In this document: in pieces, positions 11,019-21,728 of the stretch
Numbering within the stretch: position 1 is the stretch's first letter
Layout: each line of letters begins with the position of its first letter
Assembly: GCA_026770025.1 (NCBI GenBank)
Contig: JAMXDE010000016.1
Coordinates: 1,054,001 to 1,118,000 of the forward strand
Source: Craspedostauros australis
Lineage: Eukaryota > Bacillariophyta > Bacillariophyceae > Mastogloiales > Achnanthaceae
Reading direction: 5' to 3'
DNA: 64,000 nucleotides
Position numbers and translations under genes: made by a program
Notes under the pieces: generated by a model
Seen by the model: only the letters and a program-made list of their open reading frames with translations
What the model was told of the DNA's origin: nothing
Database searches by the model: none

Positions 11019-11932
11019 TCTCACTGGCTGGGGAATACCGAGAATAGATGCCGCACCAGATAATGACGATCACCATTCACACTTTCATCTACTGCGCATC
11101 GTCGAAACATCATCTACTGTATGGTCGAACTGATTCGCTCGTTTGCAGTCGTGACGACGGCATTGTTGATAGGCACCATCTTGTGTGGAAGCAAGACAGC
11201 CTAAGGATGACGATGTGCGGCACCGTTGTCGGTCTAACGTACGTGTCCTCGTCGCCCTTGCCATGCATATGCGTGTGCCCGTACACGTCTGTCCAAAGAG
11301 CAAACAAACAAGAAGGTGAAGGGGAGAGCTGAGACACGGATGCACGTATTAGTTGCATTGCCAAATCGATGCAACTTCAGGGTGGCATTGGCACGACACC
11401 ATGCGTCTTGTGGACGGTTGCGAGTCTCGATTCGTCCTTGCACATGCCCTACGCACATACAGCATTCTACTCTCGAGACGGAGGTTTTCATTGCACATTA
11501 ACATGTAATAGTAGACTAGAAAGCACGCATCTATGGTAGACTTCGTGAAATTAGGTTGGGCAAGTATGGTACAACTCCGGGTTGTGAAATCTACACATTG
11601 TGAGTCTATTCGAATGCAGAAATAGTACTTCGATTGGGCTAATCACAAGTAGCACAAACCACACTCAACAACACGATTTGTGATCCATTCGAGTGCAAAT
11701 CAACGTCTCAACTCTTTTGTGCTGACATGACGCCACAACCACCCAACAAACCAGAGACGTCTCGCAAAACTGTTTCTCCTTTTCTGCAAACGAGGAGACT
11801 GGCGCCAAAACGTGGAACAGAAAAACGCTCATGGCATCAACATCGACAACATCGACAACATCGTCGTGCTCAAACAGACCTACGTTTAGTAAAATATAAT
11901 ACAGACAGACACACGCGCACACGCAGAGAACC
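11019..11932. other. Intergenic, 5' flank of the helicase gene
   Basis: About 900 bp with no supported gene. The last 250 bp upstream of 11933 are A/C-rich, as expected for a promoter and 5' UTR. No specific regulatory motif is claimed. Confidence 0.35.
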
Positions 11933-14227
11933 ATGGGTAGACGGAAGAGCAAGGGAAGCAGACACAATGGGGAGTCACTGTCCACAAGAACAGCCAAGCA
12001 GATCGCAGTCCTGAATGCGCGGATCAAGGAGGAAACGCCCGCCCGCGGCAGCGCGCCTCCATCCGGCGTCGTCGCATTCGAGTCGATGCCCCTGTCCGAT
12101 CTCACGCTCGGAGGGTTGGCAGCGGCGAACTACACCAGCATGACGGCCATTCAGAGCGCCAGCATCCCGCATGCGTTGGCAGGACGCGACATCCTGGGAG
12201 CGGCAAAGACTGGATCTGGAAAGACGCTGTCATTTGCCATTCCCGTCCTGGAGTGTCTCTTTCGCAACAAGTGGTCGAAGGTGGATGGGCCAGGTGCCAT
12301 CATCCTGTCGCCAACGCGCGAGCTCGCAGGGCAGACCTTCCAGGTGCTGAGGCTGATCGGCTCCAGACACAAGAACCTCTCTGTCGGACTGCTGATCGGT
12401 GGGAAGCGCGACTTTGAGATCGAGCAGCAGCATGTCGGCCAGACCAACATCCTGATCGCAACCCCCGGCCGGCTGCTGCAGCATCTGGAGCAGACACCGT
12501 ACTTTGAGGTCGACAACGTCCACATGCTGGTGTTGGACGAGGCGGACAGGATCCTGGACATGGGCTTCCGTCATCAGCTGGTCCAGATCCTGGACTACCT
12601 CCCGAACGAGCGTCAGACGCTGCTGTTCAGCGCCACGCAGACACGTGATGTCAAGCACCTGGCCACGCTCAGCGTGAAGCGCAACAACGTGGAGTACGTC
12701 GGCGTGCATGACAAGGCCGCGACGGACACACCAGATATGCTGTCGCAATCGTACGTCCTCGTCCCGGTGCAGCACAAGCTGAACTGCGTGTACTCGTTCC
12801 TCAAAACGCACCTGCGATGCAAAACGATCATGTTCTTCGCCACGTGCAGCCAGGTCCGACATGCGTTCGAGATGTTCTGCAGCATCCGTCCTGGGCTGTC
12901 CGTCCTGGCGATCCATGGAAAGATGACGCAGGACAAGCGAACCCAGGCCTACGACAAGTTCACGCGCACACCGCATGCCGTGCTCTTCGCCACCGACATC
13001 GCATCGAGAGGGCTGGACTTCCCCAACGTCGATTGGGTGGTCCAGGTGGATGCACCGGAGGACCAGGCCATGTACGTCCACCGCGTGGGACGAACGGCGA
13101 GGTACAAGAACCGAGGCAACGCGTTGCTGCTGCTGGATCCCAAGGAGGAGAAGCAGACGGTGGGATCATGGTCGCTGAAGCTGCCGATCAAGAAGAAGGC
13201 CATCAATCCGACCAAGACAGCCATCGTGACACAGAGGGCCGCAGCCCTGGTCGCCGAAGATGTGAGCTTGAAGCAGCTGGCCAAGAAGGCCTTCATGAGC
13301 TACCTGCGGTCGTTGGCGTTGCTGCCGAACCAAGATGTGGACTTCAAGGTCCAGGAGCTAGATGTGGAGGAGTTCGCAACATCGCTTGGCCTGGCTTCGA
13401 TGCCCAACCTGCGCTTCCTGGAAGGTGTCACATCTCGGGAAGGCCTGCGGAAGAAGAAGAACGTCAACCGCAAGCTGCAGAAGCTGAAGGATCAGATCAA
13501 GGCCGAGAAGCTGGCGAAGAAGATCGGCAAGCTGAATGCGGAGAAGGTCCTCGAGAAGAAGCGCAAGGCCAAGCACCAATCCGTGGGTGATAGCGACGCT
13601 GATGACAGTGACGAAGATGGATTGCTGGTGGTGAAGGCTCAGCACAGACCTTCCGACATGGTTGATGGCGGAGATGATGTCGAGAATGGAGATGATAGGT
13701 TCAACATCCATGAGGTCACGCAATCTCGCAAGGCCAAGAAGATCCGCGTGGATGCAGGCGCCAGCGGGCAGAACAAGAGAATCGTGTTCAATGACGACGG
13801 CGAGGCAGTCGCGGATGACGTCGTCGAAGCGGCCGCGGCCAACACAGCCTCCACCGGAGAGTCCATCGACAAGGACAAGCTCAAGGACGCAAACGAGATG
13901 TATCTGGAGCAGGTTCAGAAGCGACTCGAGAAGACGAAGGAGCTTGACAAGAAGGAGGAGAAGCAGAGGATTCGGGAGAAGCATCGCAAGAGGCGCATGC
14001 AGGAGAAGGTGTCGAGGGACGATGGGCTGGAGGCCGGTGGCGCACCTATTGCGACCTTGGGTGGCGCCTCTTCTGGTTCGGGAAGCGACGATTCTTCGCA
14101 GAACACCAGTGGCAGCGATAGTGACAGTAGCAGTAGTGGCGATAGCAGCTCAGATGACAGTGCAGATGAGGAGATGGATGTGGCGGCCAATGAGGACCTC
14201 GCATTGTCATTGATCCGTGGCAGATAA
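11933..14227 (+). CDS. DBP4: DEAD-box ATP-dependent RNA helicase, Dbp4/DDX10 type
   Basis: Single exon, 764 aa, start in good context (accATGG). Core motifs occur in order: Q-motif region near residue 55, AAKTGSGKT (Walker A, about residue 89), SPTRELAGQ, TPGRLLQH, DEAD (about 202), SAT, then in domain 2 ATDIASRGLDF and HRVGRTAR (about 383-390). The identity as Dbp4/DDX10, not DDX18 or DDX55, rests on the segment after the core: LPIKKKAINP, then FMSYLRSL and the FATSLGLASMPNLRFL block typical of this subfamily (DUF4217 region). The C-terminal third is Lys/Glu-rich with a Ser/Asp tail. Family members act in the nucleolus, releasing U14 snoRNA from pre-rRNA during small-subunit assembly. The gene's 3' end abuts a degraded ankyrin gene on the other strand. 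Confidence 0.92.
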   Translation: MGRRKSKGSRHNGESLSTRTAKQIAVLNARIKEETPARGSAPPSGVVAFESMPLSDLTLGGLAAANYTSMTAIQSASIPHALAGRDILGAAKTGSGKTLSFAIPVLECLFRNKWSKVDGPGAIILSPTRELAGQTFQVLRLIGSRHKNLSVGLLIGGKRDFEIEQQHVGQTNILIATPGRLLQHLEQTPYFEVDNVHMLVLDEADRILDMGFRHQLVQILDYLPNERQTLLFSATQTRDVKHLATLSVKRNNVEYVGVHDKAATDTPDMLSQSYVLVPVQHKLNCVYSFLKTHLRCKTIMFFATCSQVRHAFEMFCSIRPGLSVLAIHGKMTQDKRTQAYDKFTRTPHAVLFATDIASRGLDFPNVDWVVQVDAPEDQAMYVHRVGRTARYKNRGNALLLLDPKEEKQTVGSWSLKLPIKKKAINPTKTAIVTQRAAALVAEDVSLKQLAKKAFMSYLRSLALLPNQDVDFKVQELDVEEFATSLGLASMPNLRFLEGVTSREGLRKKKNVNRKLQKLKDQIKAEKLAKKIGKLNAEKVLEKKRKAKHQSVGDSDADDSDEDGLLVVKAQHRPSDMVDGGDDVENGDDRFNIHEVTQSRKAKKIRVDAGASGQNKRIVFNDDGEAVADDVVEAAAANTASTGESIDKDKLKDANEMYLEQVQKRLEKTKELDKKEEKQRIREKHRKRRMQEKVSRDDGLEAGGAPIATLGGASSGSGSDDSSQNTSGSDSDSSSSGDSSSDDSADEEMDVAANEDLALSLIRGR

Positions 14228-14229
14228 AG

Positions 14230-15526
14230 ACTAGATCGGTCGCAACAGCCTCTGTCTCCGTCAACAGCACCAGCAACTCCCGCTCATTGCTTCCACTCGC
14301 CATGTGCAGTGCTGTGTTGTCATCAACACGAACACTCGGCCAGTGCTATTGAAGCAGCCTCAGCACGAATTCCCCGCGTGGAAGCTTGAACAACTGATGG
14401 AGCGTTGTGTCACCATCGTTGCTTTTGCGTCGATATCGATGATACCATGGATCATGACTCGGTGTCTTGCCATTGTTGTCTTGGACAGTGGTATCGATGG
14501 CATCCGGATCCAGGGAATGCAGGTACAGCACCACGGAGTGATCTTGATTCAAGCTCATGTGGTGAAGCAGTGTCTAACCCTACTTGTTCCTTCTCGCGAA
14601 GTCCATGGCGGCTTTGCCTGATATCTCCATTTGTGCAACTAGCTGTGCCGGATTGGTATGGCATGCCATCTCAAAAACCGTGCAGTCCTCCTTGGCACAT
14701 ATGTCAAGATCGAGATGATTCGCTCTCAACAAGACCATCATGATGCTCGTATCCTAGCGGCTGCTGACAATATGGAACCGCGTTTATCTTCCTTCATCTT
14801 TACAGTTGATGCCAATTGCCAAACCATGCGTCGCTGACATAGTGAAGTACCGTTTTGCCTTGGTTGTCTGTTGAATCGACAAACGACTTCGACTTGCCCC
14901 AGGTGAATCAAGTACTCCACGATCGACACATTTCCAATCTGCCACGCGAGATGCAGCACTGTGCAGCCCTTACCATCCCGCTTGAAGAGCATCCGGTTGT
15001 CAGGCTTTGCTTCCATGAAGCACTTGGCAACAGGAAGCTGCTGATTGTTGCACGTGATGTGGATCGGAAGATTGCCATCTTCACATGCCTGGAGCGTTTC
15101 GACTAGATGCTTCACCAGCGCTTTTGCTGCTGGTGTGGCAAGCGCAATGAAACAGAGTGCATCCATCTTTGTCCGCGGCTTCTGTGTCAACCCATCCTGG
15201 GTTGGATTCCATCAGGTATTTTCCACGGCCGTCCTTCCCGAGACACATGCTACCATGAGTGGCGTTCTCTTGCGTGCGTTGTGAGAATTGAGGTCCGCCT
15301 TCGTGGGATGTGATCCGATGAGGTACTTGACGACGGAAATGGACCTACCATCACAAGCCCAGTGAAGCGGGGTGTCGCCTTCCACGTCCCGAATGTTGGC
15401 AAGGAGCTTCAACTGATCTGACTCTACCATGGATGGGAGTGTTTGCAGATCGTCGCTTTCGCACGCACGGTGCACGGCAAGGGCAGAATCATCTACTCTG
15501 ACGTCATCGTTGAATAGTCGATCACC
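14230..15526 (-). pseudogene. Degenerate ankyrin-repeat gene with multiple frameshifts
   Basis: Ankyrin-like pieces follow one another in order on the minus strand but switch frame repeatedly. From 15475: GDTPLHWACDGRSISVVKYL and RTPLMVACVS; then, in another frame near 15235-15100, YLMESNPGWVDTEAADKDGC and LFHCACH; then, frame-shifted again, KALVKHLVETLQACEDGN and CTVLHLAWQIGNVSIVEYL (to about 14900); then ICAKEDCTVFEMACH near 14700; then DDNTALHMASGSNERELL near 14320-14280. There is no in-frame ATG before the stop upstream of 15526. The collinear order shows one ancestral gene. Several joints leave no room for an intron, so a pseudogene (or a badly sequenced copy) is the best reading. It ends within a few bases of the helicase stop. 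Confidence 0.62.
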
Positions 15527-16071
15527 TCACATTGAGTCGCCGTTGGATGTGATGTATTGTAACGTATTGTGAACCTGAGAAAAAAGCAAGAGTGTGCAAC
15601 TGGAGTGGAGTGGATTGTTGAGCAGAGTGGTCATGATCGGTTGCGATCGCGTTGTTGTGCGATACTTGTCTGTGAGGGCAAATCGCGTCCTCTGTTGCTG
15701 ATTCGTTGGTTTCGCGCCATGAAAAACACATTTTAACGGTCCCTAACCGTTGGCTTCAGAATTCCACCCAACAATCGGAGAACGGTATCTTTCGGCCGCG
15801 TGTTGCCGCCAAGAACACAAGAGACGAGAGACACGCAAATGCGCACCCACAGAACGACACCATGGCGGCGCCAACCAGTCCAGATGGCATGAGAGCGCAT
15901 TTACTCGGACTCGTACTCTACCTCACTGTCATCCTATCTTCCGATCTGCCCCACCTTGTCACCACTCGTGTTGAAGGCCGATAGTAGCAGTCGGCACCAT
16001 CATCACTGCGGCAACCACAGAGTGCGTGTCAGGTCGGCTGCACCAGCAAGCGCGAAATCGACGGAACCACC
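15527..16071. other. Intergenic, no gene seen
   Basis: Divergent region between the ankyrin remnant (-) and the large WW-like gene (+). It contains the 5' flank of the latter, whose start (16072) sits in a strong accaccATGG context. Confidence 0.4.
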
Positions 16072-19000
16072 ATGGCGCGCCCCATCCCACAGGTGAGAAC
16101 GCGCCGAAAGAAGCGCAAGGCTTTGAATCACATCGACCAAAACGTGGGGCAAGCCAATGCTGACTTGCTGCAGAAGAAGACGAAGCCAAGAGGCATCAGC
16201 TACAGCGCTATCTCGCTTTCGGATAGCCCTTTTGCTTTTGCCACATGGGAGAAGAACCTCCTGGCATCGGCCAAGACCCCGAAGATGAGCAACGTGCAGG
16301 GGCGGGAAACGGAGAAGCGGAAGGCAATAGCCGTCAACGCTGCAACCCAAGTCCTTGACGAAAAAGAGGGAGCAGCCAAACGCGCACCCTTGCTTTCGGC
16401 GTCGAGAACAGACACGATGTCTGCGGAGGGAGCGAAGAAGACCAAGAACGAGACCAAGACCAAGCACATGGCCGATAGACAGGAACAAACATTGCGACCG
16501 CAAGCGGCGGCGATCGTGCAGGTGAAATCGCATCTACGCAGAGGTCAATCAGCGGGAGACACGGAAGACGATGGCTTGGATTTCTGTACAGTGTCACCTC
16601 GCCCCCCTCCAAGTGGTCGTAACGTCACTCACCGACGAAAACGGAATCGGAATCGGAAGCCTTCAGGCAAGGAAGAACGAGATGAGGGCACAGCGCAGAG
16701 TCTGCCTGCGCAGCGCAAGTCTCCGTCACACTCTCAGCAAGCCTCAGATACTGGTGCTGCATCTCGTCCACAAACCGATGTTGAGTTGAAGAAGGGTGCC
16801 GCTGTTGGAGACTGTCGCGCAGCGTCTCATCCCAGCGACAAGGGTCCACAACAGCAAGGTGCGAACAACGCCGACGGGGATACTGGAGATACCGATACCA
16901 AGCATCAAGCTGTGGATGGATCTGGTCCCCTCCCTCCTGATTCCAACTTGGATTCGCACAGCCAACAGAAACAACAGAATGATACAGAGGTGCAAGCAGA
17001 GCAGCATAGTACGACCGCAGCAGAACCTGCTCCATCGGGTGATGGCGCAGGCCACAGAGTGACGGCGGCACAGCTTTCAATAGAGAAGGTGGACATTGAG
17101 AGTGGACAAGGTGTCAAGCACCCCGATGGCCAAACTGATCATGACGCAGCCGGCACACACAGCAACGATGGAGACAGTGAGTGTTCGTCGGATATGGTCA
17201 TCGCATCAAGTGGCAGTTCTTCATGCATGGAGCATGTGGCTGAAGACCTACAACGTGAGGCAGGCGACGGCGACTGCACTGAGTCCGACGCAGATACCAC
17301 GGAATCCATGCAGATTCTCGACAAGACTTCAGGAGAGGATCATCGCAACCACCACTTGCAGCAGATATTTGAACGAAACTGTGCTCATATTCACGTACAA
17401 CGGACGAAATCAGCTCAAAGTCACACCACTCATGAGAGAGCTCAGAGCAATTCCGCCTTTCAATCACTGATCGATCGTTTGAAAACATCAAGCAGCAACG
17501 CTGCTGTCGGCGTCGCATCACAAGCGTGTGATTCGCACAAGAAGAGTGGCATCACCAGCAGTCGATGTCGCGAAGCGATATCATCGGTGCCACTTGGCGA
17601 AGGATGCGTAGGTGCCCGTGGGTCGGAGGCACATGGCAAACGTGGCACTGTTGATGAGAAGGACAACGACGACCACAACTGCAGCAATGAAGAAGAAGAA
17701 GACGATGATGATGCTTCAATCGCCGTTTGGTCTCTCGATGATGACACCAGTATTCCCACCGAGATTCATGTCCAAGGGCGTCGCTTCGTCCACCCGGCAT
17801 TGCCGCCAGGATGGACAGTCCACACATCCAAAACGCGCGATCGTCCATACTACAAACACCCCGACTTCGGAAGCACGTGGCATTGCCCCGTCATTCTCCC
17901 CTTGAAGATGCCAGGTCACCGTAGATCACTGATATCGGTGCGTGACGAAAAGGCTGACATGGAAGACGACAATACCAACGGCGATCGTATGGATGGGGCT
18001 ATCGATGGCATCCGATTGCGGCCAGCCTCGATGACTCAGGGAGGAAAAGTGGGACAGCTGAAACCGATGCATCTCGTGGAACGGCAGAAAGGTGCCTCCC
18101 GACGCACCGCGGCTAGAACGAATGTGTTGGGACAACGAGAGCACTCTCGCGGCGGCCGGCATTCTCCTGCCCAGAGCGACCAATTCGAAAGCTCCATGTC
18201 CGACCTCATCGACACCGTCATCGAAATGAAAGAGCAGCACAATGCGCGCTCCTCTCGAGTGAATCTGCGAGTCGATTCTGCATGTACACCAATAGTGGGC
18301 GCGGCTGCGAATGGGCGATCCAGCATCTTCAGACGTTTGCACCACGCAGATGATGGCACGACGCCACCGTCGGCGTTCGGTGCCACCCAAGCCTCGCGTC
18401 CTCTCCGCTCTTCACTGTCTCCGCTTCAAGGCCAAACTCAAGCACATTCACGGCTGCAGTCTATTGCTGACCCGAATCCTCGACGGGGCCGACATGAGGC
18501 AATCCGAGAACTTGAGCACAACCCTGCGGCATCCACAGCTGTCCACCGCGACGATCGTAACAGCAGGCCTCCGAGTCGCAAGGCCACTATCAACAGCCCG
18601 TTGCGCCAAGCTGCTTCACGTCCCTCAACTTCGATCGCACCTTTGCCCAATGTCCCGAGACCCCGGCGGAGTCTTGGGCCGAGAAGCAGCACGCCGGTTC
18701 ACAACACGAATCCCTCTCGGTCATACATCGGAGCATCGATGAGTAGATCGAAGACTGGCACATCAGGCGCAGAAGCAGGGCGCTTGGGGCTTCAAAGTCA
18801 TCCAGACGAGCAATGCGGCGAGGGCGGCATGTACGATGGCAAGGGCAGTGGGAATGTACAGCAGCAGCGCCTCTGCAACCCGAGAACTACGTCAGTTGAG
18901 CAAAGCGCTAGCCCATGGACTCCCGTCGTGCCAAGATTGATCTTCGGTCAACAGAGTGACAAATCTGCAGCTCCACCGAGATTTCAGACCAAGCTGCGCG

Positions 19001-20358
19001 GCAATGTCCAAGGTCCCGGTGTGTCTGCAACTGCCCCGCGCCACACGCACGACGAAGGACGCGCTGCACGCCAGACAACTGGATCGAGGTCCAACAGCGA
19101 GAAGTTTTCGTTCCAGGCCGTTGGGACGGTTGCCGAACGCTTGAGCAAAAGAATGCTGCGGCCTTCGTCGACGGTAGCTGGGATAGAGCAACCGCACCCC
19201 GTGCCAGCTGTGCGCGGGTTGAATTGGAAGCCATCAGTCATCGCCCACGTCGCCGCAGCGAATCAACGTTTTCTCGTAGCCGATGGCGGTGCATACCAAG
19301 CTCGCCCCAGGGTTCGGAATGAGGCAAACACTGCAACGGTCGACGATCTCTCCGCAGCGCTTGCTAAGGTCGCAATTTCGCCGGCTCTCGATGTCAGTGC
19401 TGGTGGTGTGTTACATCCGGGCGATGTTGACAGCTCACCGCATGTTTCTGAATATCAAAATAAAGACGACAAGAAGCAGCATCAGAGTGAGGACGGCCAC
19501 CCCCTCCGTGATCATGATGTTCATGGTCATGCAACGCCTGATCTTGATGGTGGTGCCACTGATGACGATGACGCAGTTGGGATTATTGGTCAAGATGAGC
19601 AACTTTCGTCGAGAGCTGAGGAGGAGCTGATGAAAGCAGGTAGCGACGGGTCGCCCGAGGATGACTTGGACCTGGATGCAATTTCTTCGCCAATGCAACA
19701 CACAACGGATGGGCCTCGTGTCGGCCGTGGCCGGTTGAGCGCAAACGACGACCCGGGCACTGTTCCACCTGTGAGCGACGCTGGCCACAAGGGCGGCGGC
19801 CCGACATCTCCGCCAAAACGTACAGTAGAGATGCAAGACGGCCCAAAGCGACAAGATGGTAGGGAGAAAGCCGCTGCAGCACCCCAGTCACCCTCGCAGT
19901 CTCCTTCGGCATTGGCGCGGCGAGCATCACTGCTGCCGTTGCCTGCGTCTGTCGACTCGAAGGAGAACGATGTTTTCTTCGACTCCATGGGTGGAGACAG
20001 TCCACTCAGTATCGATTGCGGCAACCGCCACGATCATCAAGGCAATGACACAGATTTTGACTATGATGCGGTGTCAAACAGTTGTGGCGGCCACTCTGGC
20101 ACGCATCGCCTTGCCAAACGCAGATCTAACGCAACCAAATCGTCGATGAAGACCAAATCCAAACAAGTCAGCGAATACGTGCTGCGGCAAAAGGACCCGC
20201 TCTGTCCGCTGCAACGCTTGGATACGATCGTCGACGAACGAGGACGAAGGCGCAAGCGAGACCGTTCGGCCCGGACGCTGGCTGATTACTTCACTCATGT
20301 CTTCTACCGGCCACCCCCGCGTTCCAAACGCCCAGGTAAACGCTCTTCAAACAAGTAG
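16072..20358 (+). CDS. Large disordered protein with a WW-like domain, unknown function
   Basis: One uninterrupted 1428-codon frame with a strong start context and a TAG stop at 20356-20358. Most of it is low-complexity: Ser, Gln, Asp, His and Arg rich, with an acidic run (EEEEDDDD) near residue 545. The one domain-like element is at about residues 577-610: LPPGWTVHTSKTRDRPYYKH, then TWHCP. The first Trp, the YY pair and the second Trp are spaced as in a WW domain, which binds proline-rich peptides. The last 75 residues are very basic and look more conserved in style (QKDPLCPLQRLDTIVDERGR, LADYFTHVFYRPPP), possibly a nucleic-acid or nuclear-localisation tail. I do not recognise an orthologue. 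The length of the open frame on a balanced-composition background supports real coding. Confidence 0.75.
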   Translation: MARPIPQVRTRRKKRKALNHIDQNVGQANADLLQKKTKPRGISYSAISLSDSPFAFATWEKNLLASAKTPKMSNVQGRETEKRKAIAVNAATQVLDEKEGAAKRAPLLSASRTDTMSAEGAKKTKNETKTKHMADRQEQTLRPQAAAIVQVKSHLRRGQSAGDTEDDGLDFCTVSPRPPPSGRNVTHRRKRNRNRKPSGKEERDEGTAQSLPAQRKSPSHSQQASDTGAASRPQTDVELKKGAAVGDCRAASHPSDKGPQQQGANNADGDTGDTDTKHQAVDGSGPLPPDSNLDSHSQQKQQNDTEVQAEQHSTTAAEPAPSGDGAGHRVTAAQLSIEKVDIESGQGVKHPDGQTDHDAAGTHSNDGDSECSSDMVIASSGSSSCMEHVAEDLQREAGDGDCTESDADTTESMQILDKTSGEDHRNHHLQQIFERNCAHIHVQRTKSAQSHTTHERAQSNSAFQSLIDRLKTSSSNAAVGVASQACDSHKKSGITSSRCREAISSVPLGEGCVGARGSEAHGKRGTVDEKDNDDHNCSNEEEEDDDDASIAVWSLDDDTSIPTEIHVQGRRFVHPALPPGWTVHTSKTRDRPYYKHPDFGSTWHCPVILPLKMPGHRRSLISVRDEKADMEDDNTNGDRMDGAIDGIRLRPASMTQGGKVGQLKPMHLVERQKGASRRTAARTNVLGQREHSRGGRHSPAQSDQFESSMSDLIDTVIEMKEQHNARSSRVNLRVDSACTPIVGAAANGRSSIFRRLHHADDGTTPPSAFGATQASRPLRSSLSPLQGQTQAHSRLQSIADPNPRRGRHEAIRELEHNPAASTAVHRDDRNSRPPSRKATINSPLRQAASRPSTSIAPLPNVPRPRRSLGPRSSTPVHNTNPSRSYIGASMSRSKTGTSGAEAGRLGLQSHPDEQCGEGGMYDGKGSGNVQQQRLCNPRTTSVEQSASPWTPVVPRLIFGQQSDKSAAPPRFQTKLRGNVQGPGVSATAPRHTHDEGRAARQTTGSRSNSEKFSFQAVGTVAERLSKRMLRPSSTVAGIEQPHPVPAVRGLNWKPSVIAHVAAANQRFLVADGGAYQARPRVRNEANTATVDDLSAALAKVAISPALDVSAGGVLHPGDVDSSPHVSEYQNKDDKKQHQSEDGHPLRDHDVHGHATPDLDGGATDDDDAVGIIGQDEQLSSRAEEELMKAGSDGSPEDDLDLDAISSPMQHTTDGPRVGRGRLSANDDPGTVPPVSDAGHKGGGPTSPPKRTVEMQDGPKRQDGREKAAAAPQSPSQSPSALARRASLLPLPASVDSKENDVFFDSMGGDSPLSIDCGNRHDHQGNDTDFDYDAVSNSCGGHSGTHRLAKRRSNATKSSMKTKSKQVSEYVLRQKDPLCPLQRLDTIVDERGRRRKRDRSARTLADYFTHVFYRPPPRSKRPGKRSSNK

Positions 20359-20590
20359 GAGGATTACCCATATCCGTACATTTGGTATAGGTGTCTGAAT
20401 GCTCGCAATGCACTTTTCTGTTGTTGTTGTTTTCGCATATGCTCACTGTGGTCGAGAACGCTTGCAGTCATGCGAGGCTGCAGCCATCGTCAAGCAACGG
20501 TCATTGCGAAGCAGATGGTTCGTTGTCCAAAGGAGAGATAGAAGGTTCTACTATTCACTCGTACAGCATGGTGGCGTCACCAAGCTTCTT

Positions 20591-21459
20591 CTAGTAGCCA
20601 ATGATTTGTGTCACCTGATCTGCCGTCAGATCCAGCCGGAGAGGAACCGCCACCACCGGAATAGATCCCGCCCTTGGTGTCTTGTCTGTCTCCTGTATTT
20701 GTGCCAGGACATAATCCAACTTCATGATTCCGCAGTTGTGATGGACACAAGAGGAGTGAGAGTGAGAGTAGGGGGCAGACGAAGAGCCACAAGCATTGTC
20801 AGCAAGTACAATAGGTCGAGTACTTGTACATATGGCACATGCATGGCGGTGGAGGATAGAATAGAATAGAAAAGTAGAGCAGAGCATACAGATACTCGTA
20901 CACTCACCTGATCATACTTTTGCAAGATTTCCACCACGGCCTGTAGATGGCAGAGGTAGTCCAATTCTGTTTCATGTCTGAATCTGCGTCCCTCCAGATG
21001 ATACGGCATCACATTGAGGTACATCTTGCGAAAGCCGAAGCTGTCCACCCGGTTGAAATCGACATCGTAGCATTTCCCCCACTTGCCGAGGATGGCGTCG
21101 CGAAGTCCGTACCCATCGAAGTCGCCATCATCATTTGCAGACGCAGACGCAGTCGCCGTCGCTACCTCTGCTTCCGACGCACGTTGCGATGAGCCTAGCG
21201 ATGAACTTTGCAGTTGCTCCGCTTTCCTCTTCTGGAAAGCCGACATGTCCAGCTCTCCCTCTTCAGCAGACACATCTCTGCTGCTGGCATCTTCATCGCT
21301 CGTGTCTTTGTTCGTATTCCAGAAACCCAGCGCGGATCTTGTCCTGCGACCTGCGCTTTTCGATGTCACGGGCAGCCGATCGTGCTGGATGACGAAAGCC
21401 GCGAGGACCTGGCATGACACAATCGCCGTCAAGCAAGCGAGCGCGGTAGCTGGCTTCAT
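20591..21459 (-). CDS. Plastid DUF3067 protein, two exons
   Basis: Exon 1 is 21459-20908 and exon 2 is 20719-20591, giving 226 aa; the intron (20907-20720) has a GTGAGT donor and a GAAG acceptor, phase 0. I start at the ATG at 21459, which opens a signal peptide (MKPATALACLTAIVSCQVLA) ending at an A|F site (LAAFVIQ), the diatom plastid import motif. The conserved domain occupies the C-terminal half: LRDAILGKWGKCYDVDF, KMYLNVMPYHLEGRRF, ELDYLCHLQAVVEIL; across the splice it continues LDYVLAQIQETDKTPRAGS and VAVPLRLDL. This matches DUF3067, a family of cyanobacteria and plastid-bearing eukaryotes with no established biochemical role. The disordered, Ser/Ala-rich linker after the signal is typical of transit regions. 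Confidence 0.82.
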
Positions 21460-21477
21460 GTTGTGGCAGAAAGAGTA

Positions 21478-21530
21478 TGAACGATGAACGATGGACGATG
21501 AACGATGCACAATGGGCGATGGACAGGGAG
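21478..21530. repeat. Short tandem repeat upstream of the DUF3067 gene
   Basis: About six imperfect copies of an 8-9 bp unit resembling ACGATGGA/ACGATGAA. It lies directly 5' of the DUF3067 start codon, in its leader or promoter. Confidence 0.6.
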
Positions 21531-21705
21531 GAGGTGCTTGCTGGGTGTTGTGGTGTTGTCCATTGTTGCGGTGAGATACCGACAACATGCCCGTTTGAAA
21601 CGACCGTTCATATTTCTGACGACGGTCCAACGGCCATTCTCAGTCTTGTATTCGATGTGCACGAGCTGTGTGACCGTTGCGAAAGATACCGCCTTGTTGG
21701 ATCAT

Positions 21706-21728
21706 TAGAGAGTTATCGCATGTAACTT
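21706..21728 (+). repeat. Left terminal inverted repeat of the 6.8 kb element
   Basis: Begins TAGAGAGTTATCGC and ends GTAACTT; the reverse complement at 28460-28482 differs at two positions. Confidence 0.82.

Noticed and set aside
12230-13081. 283-codon minus-strand frame inside DBP4
   Set aside because: Antisense shadow of the helicase core in a region with strong codon bias.
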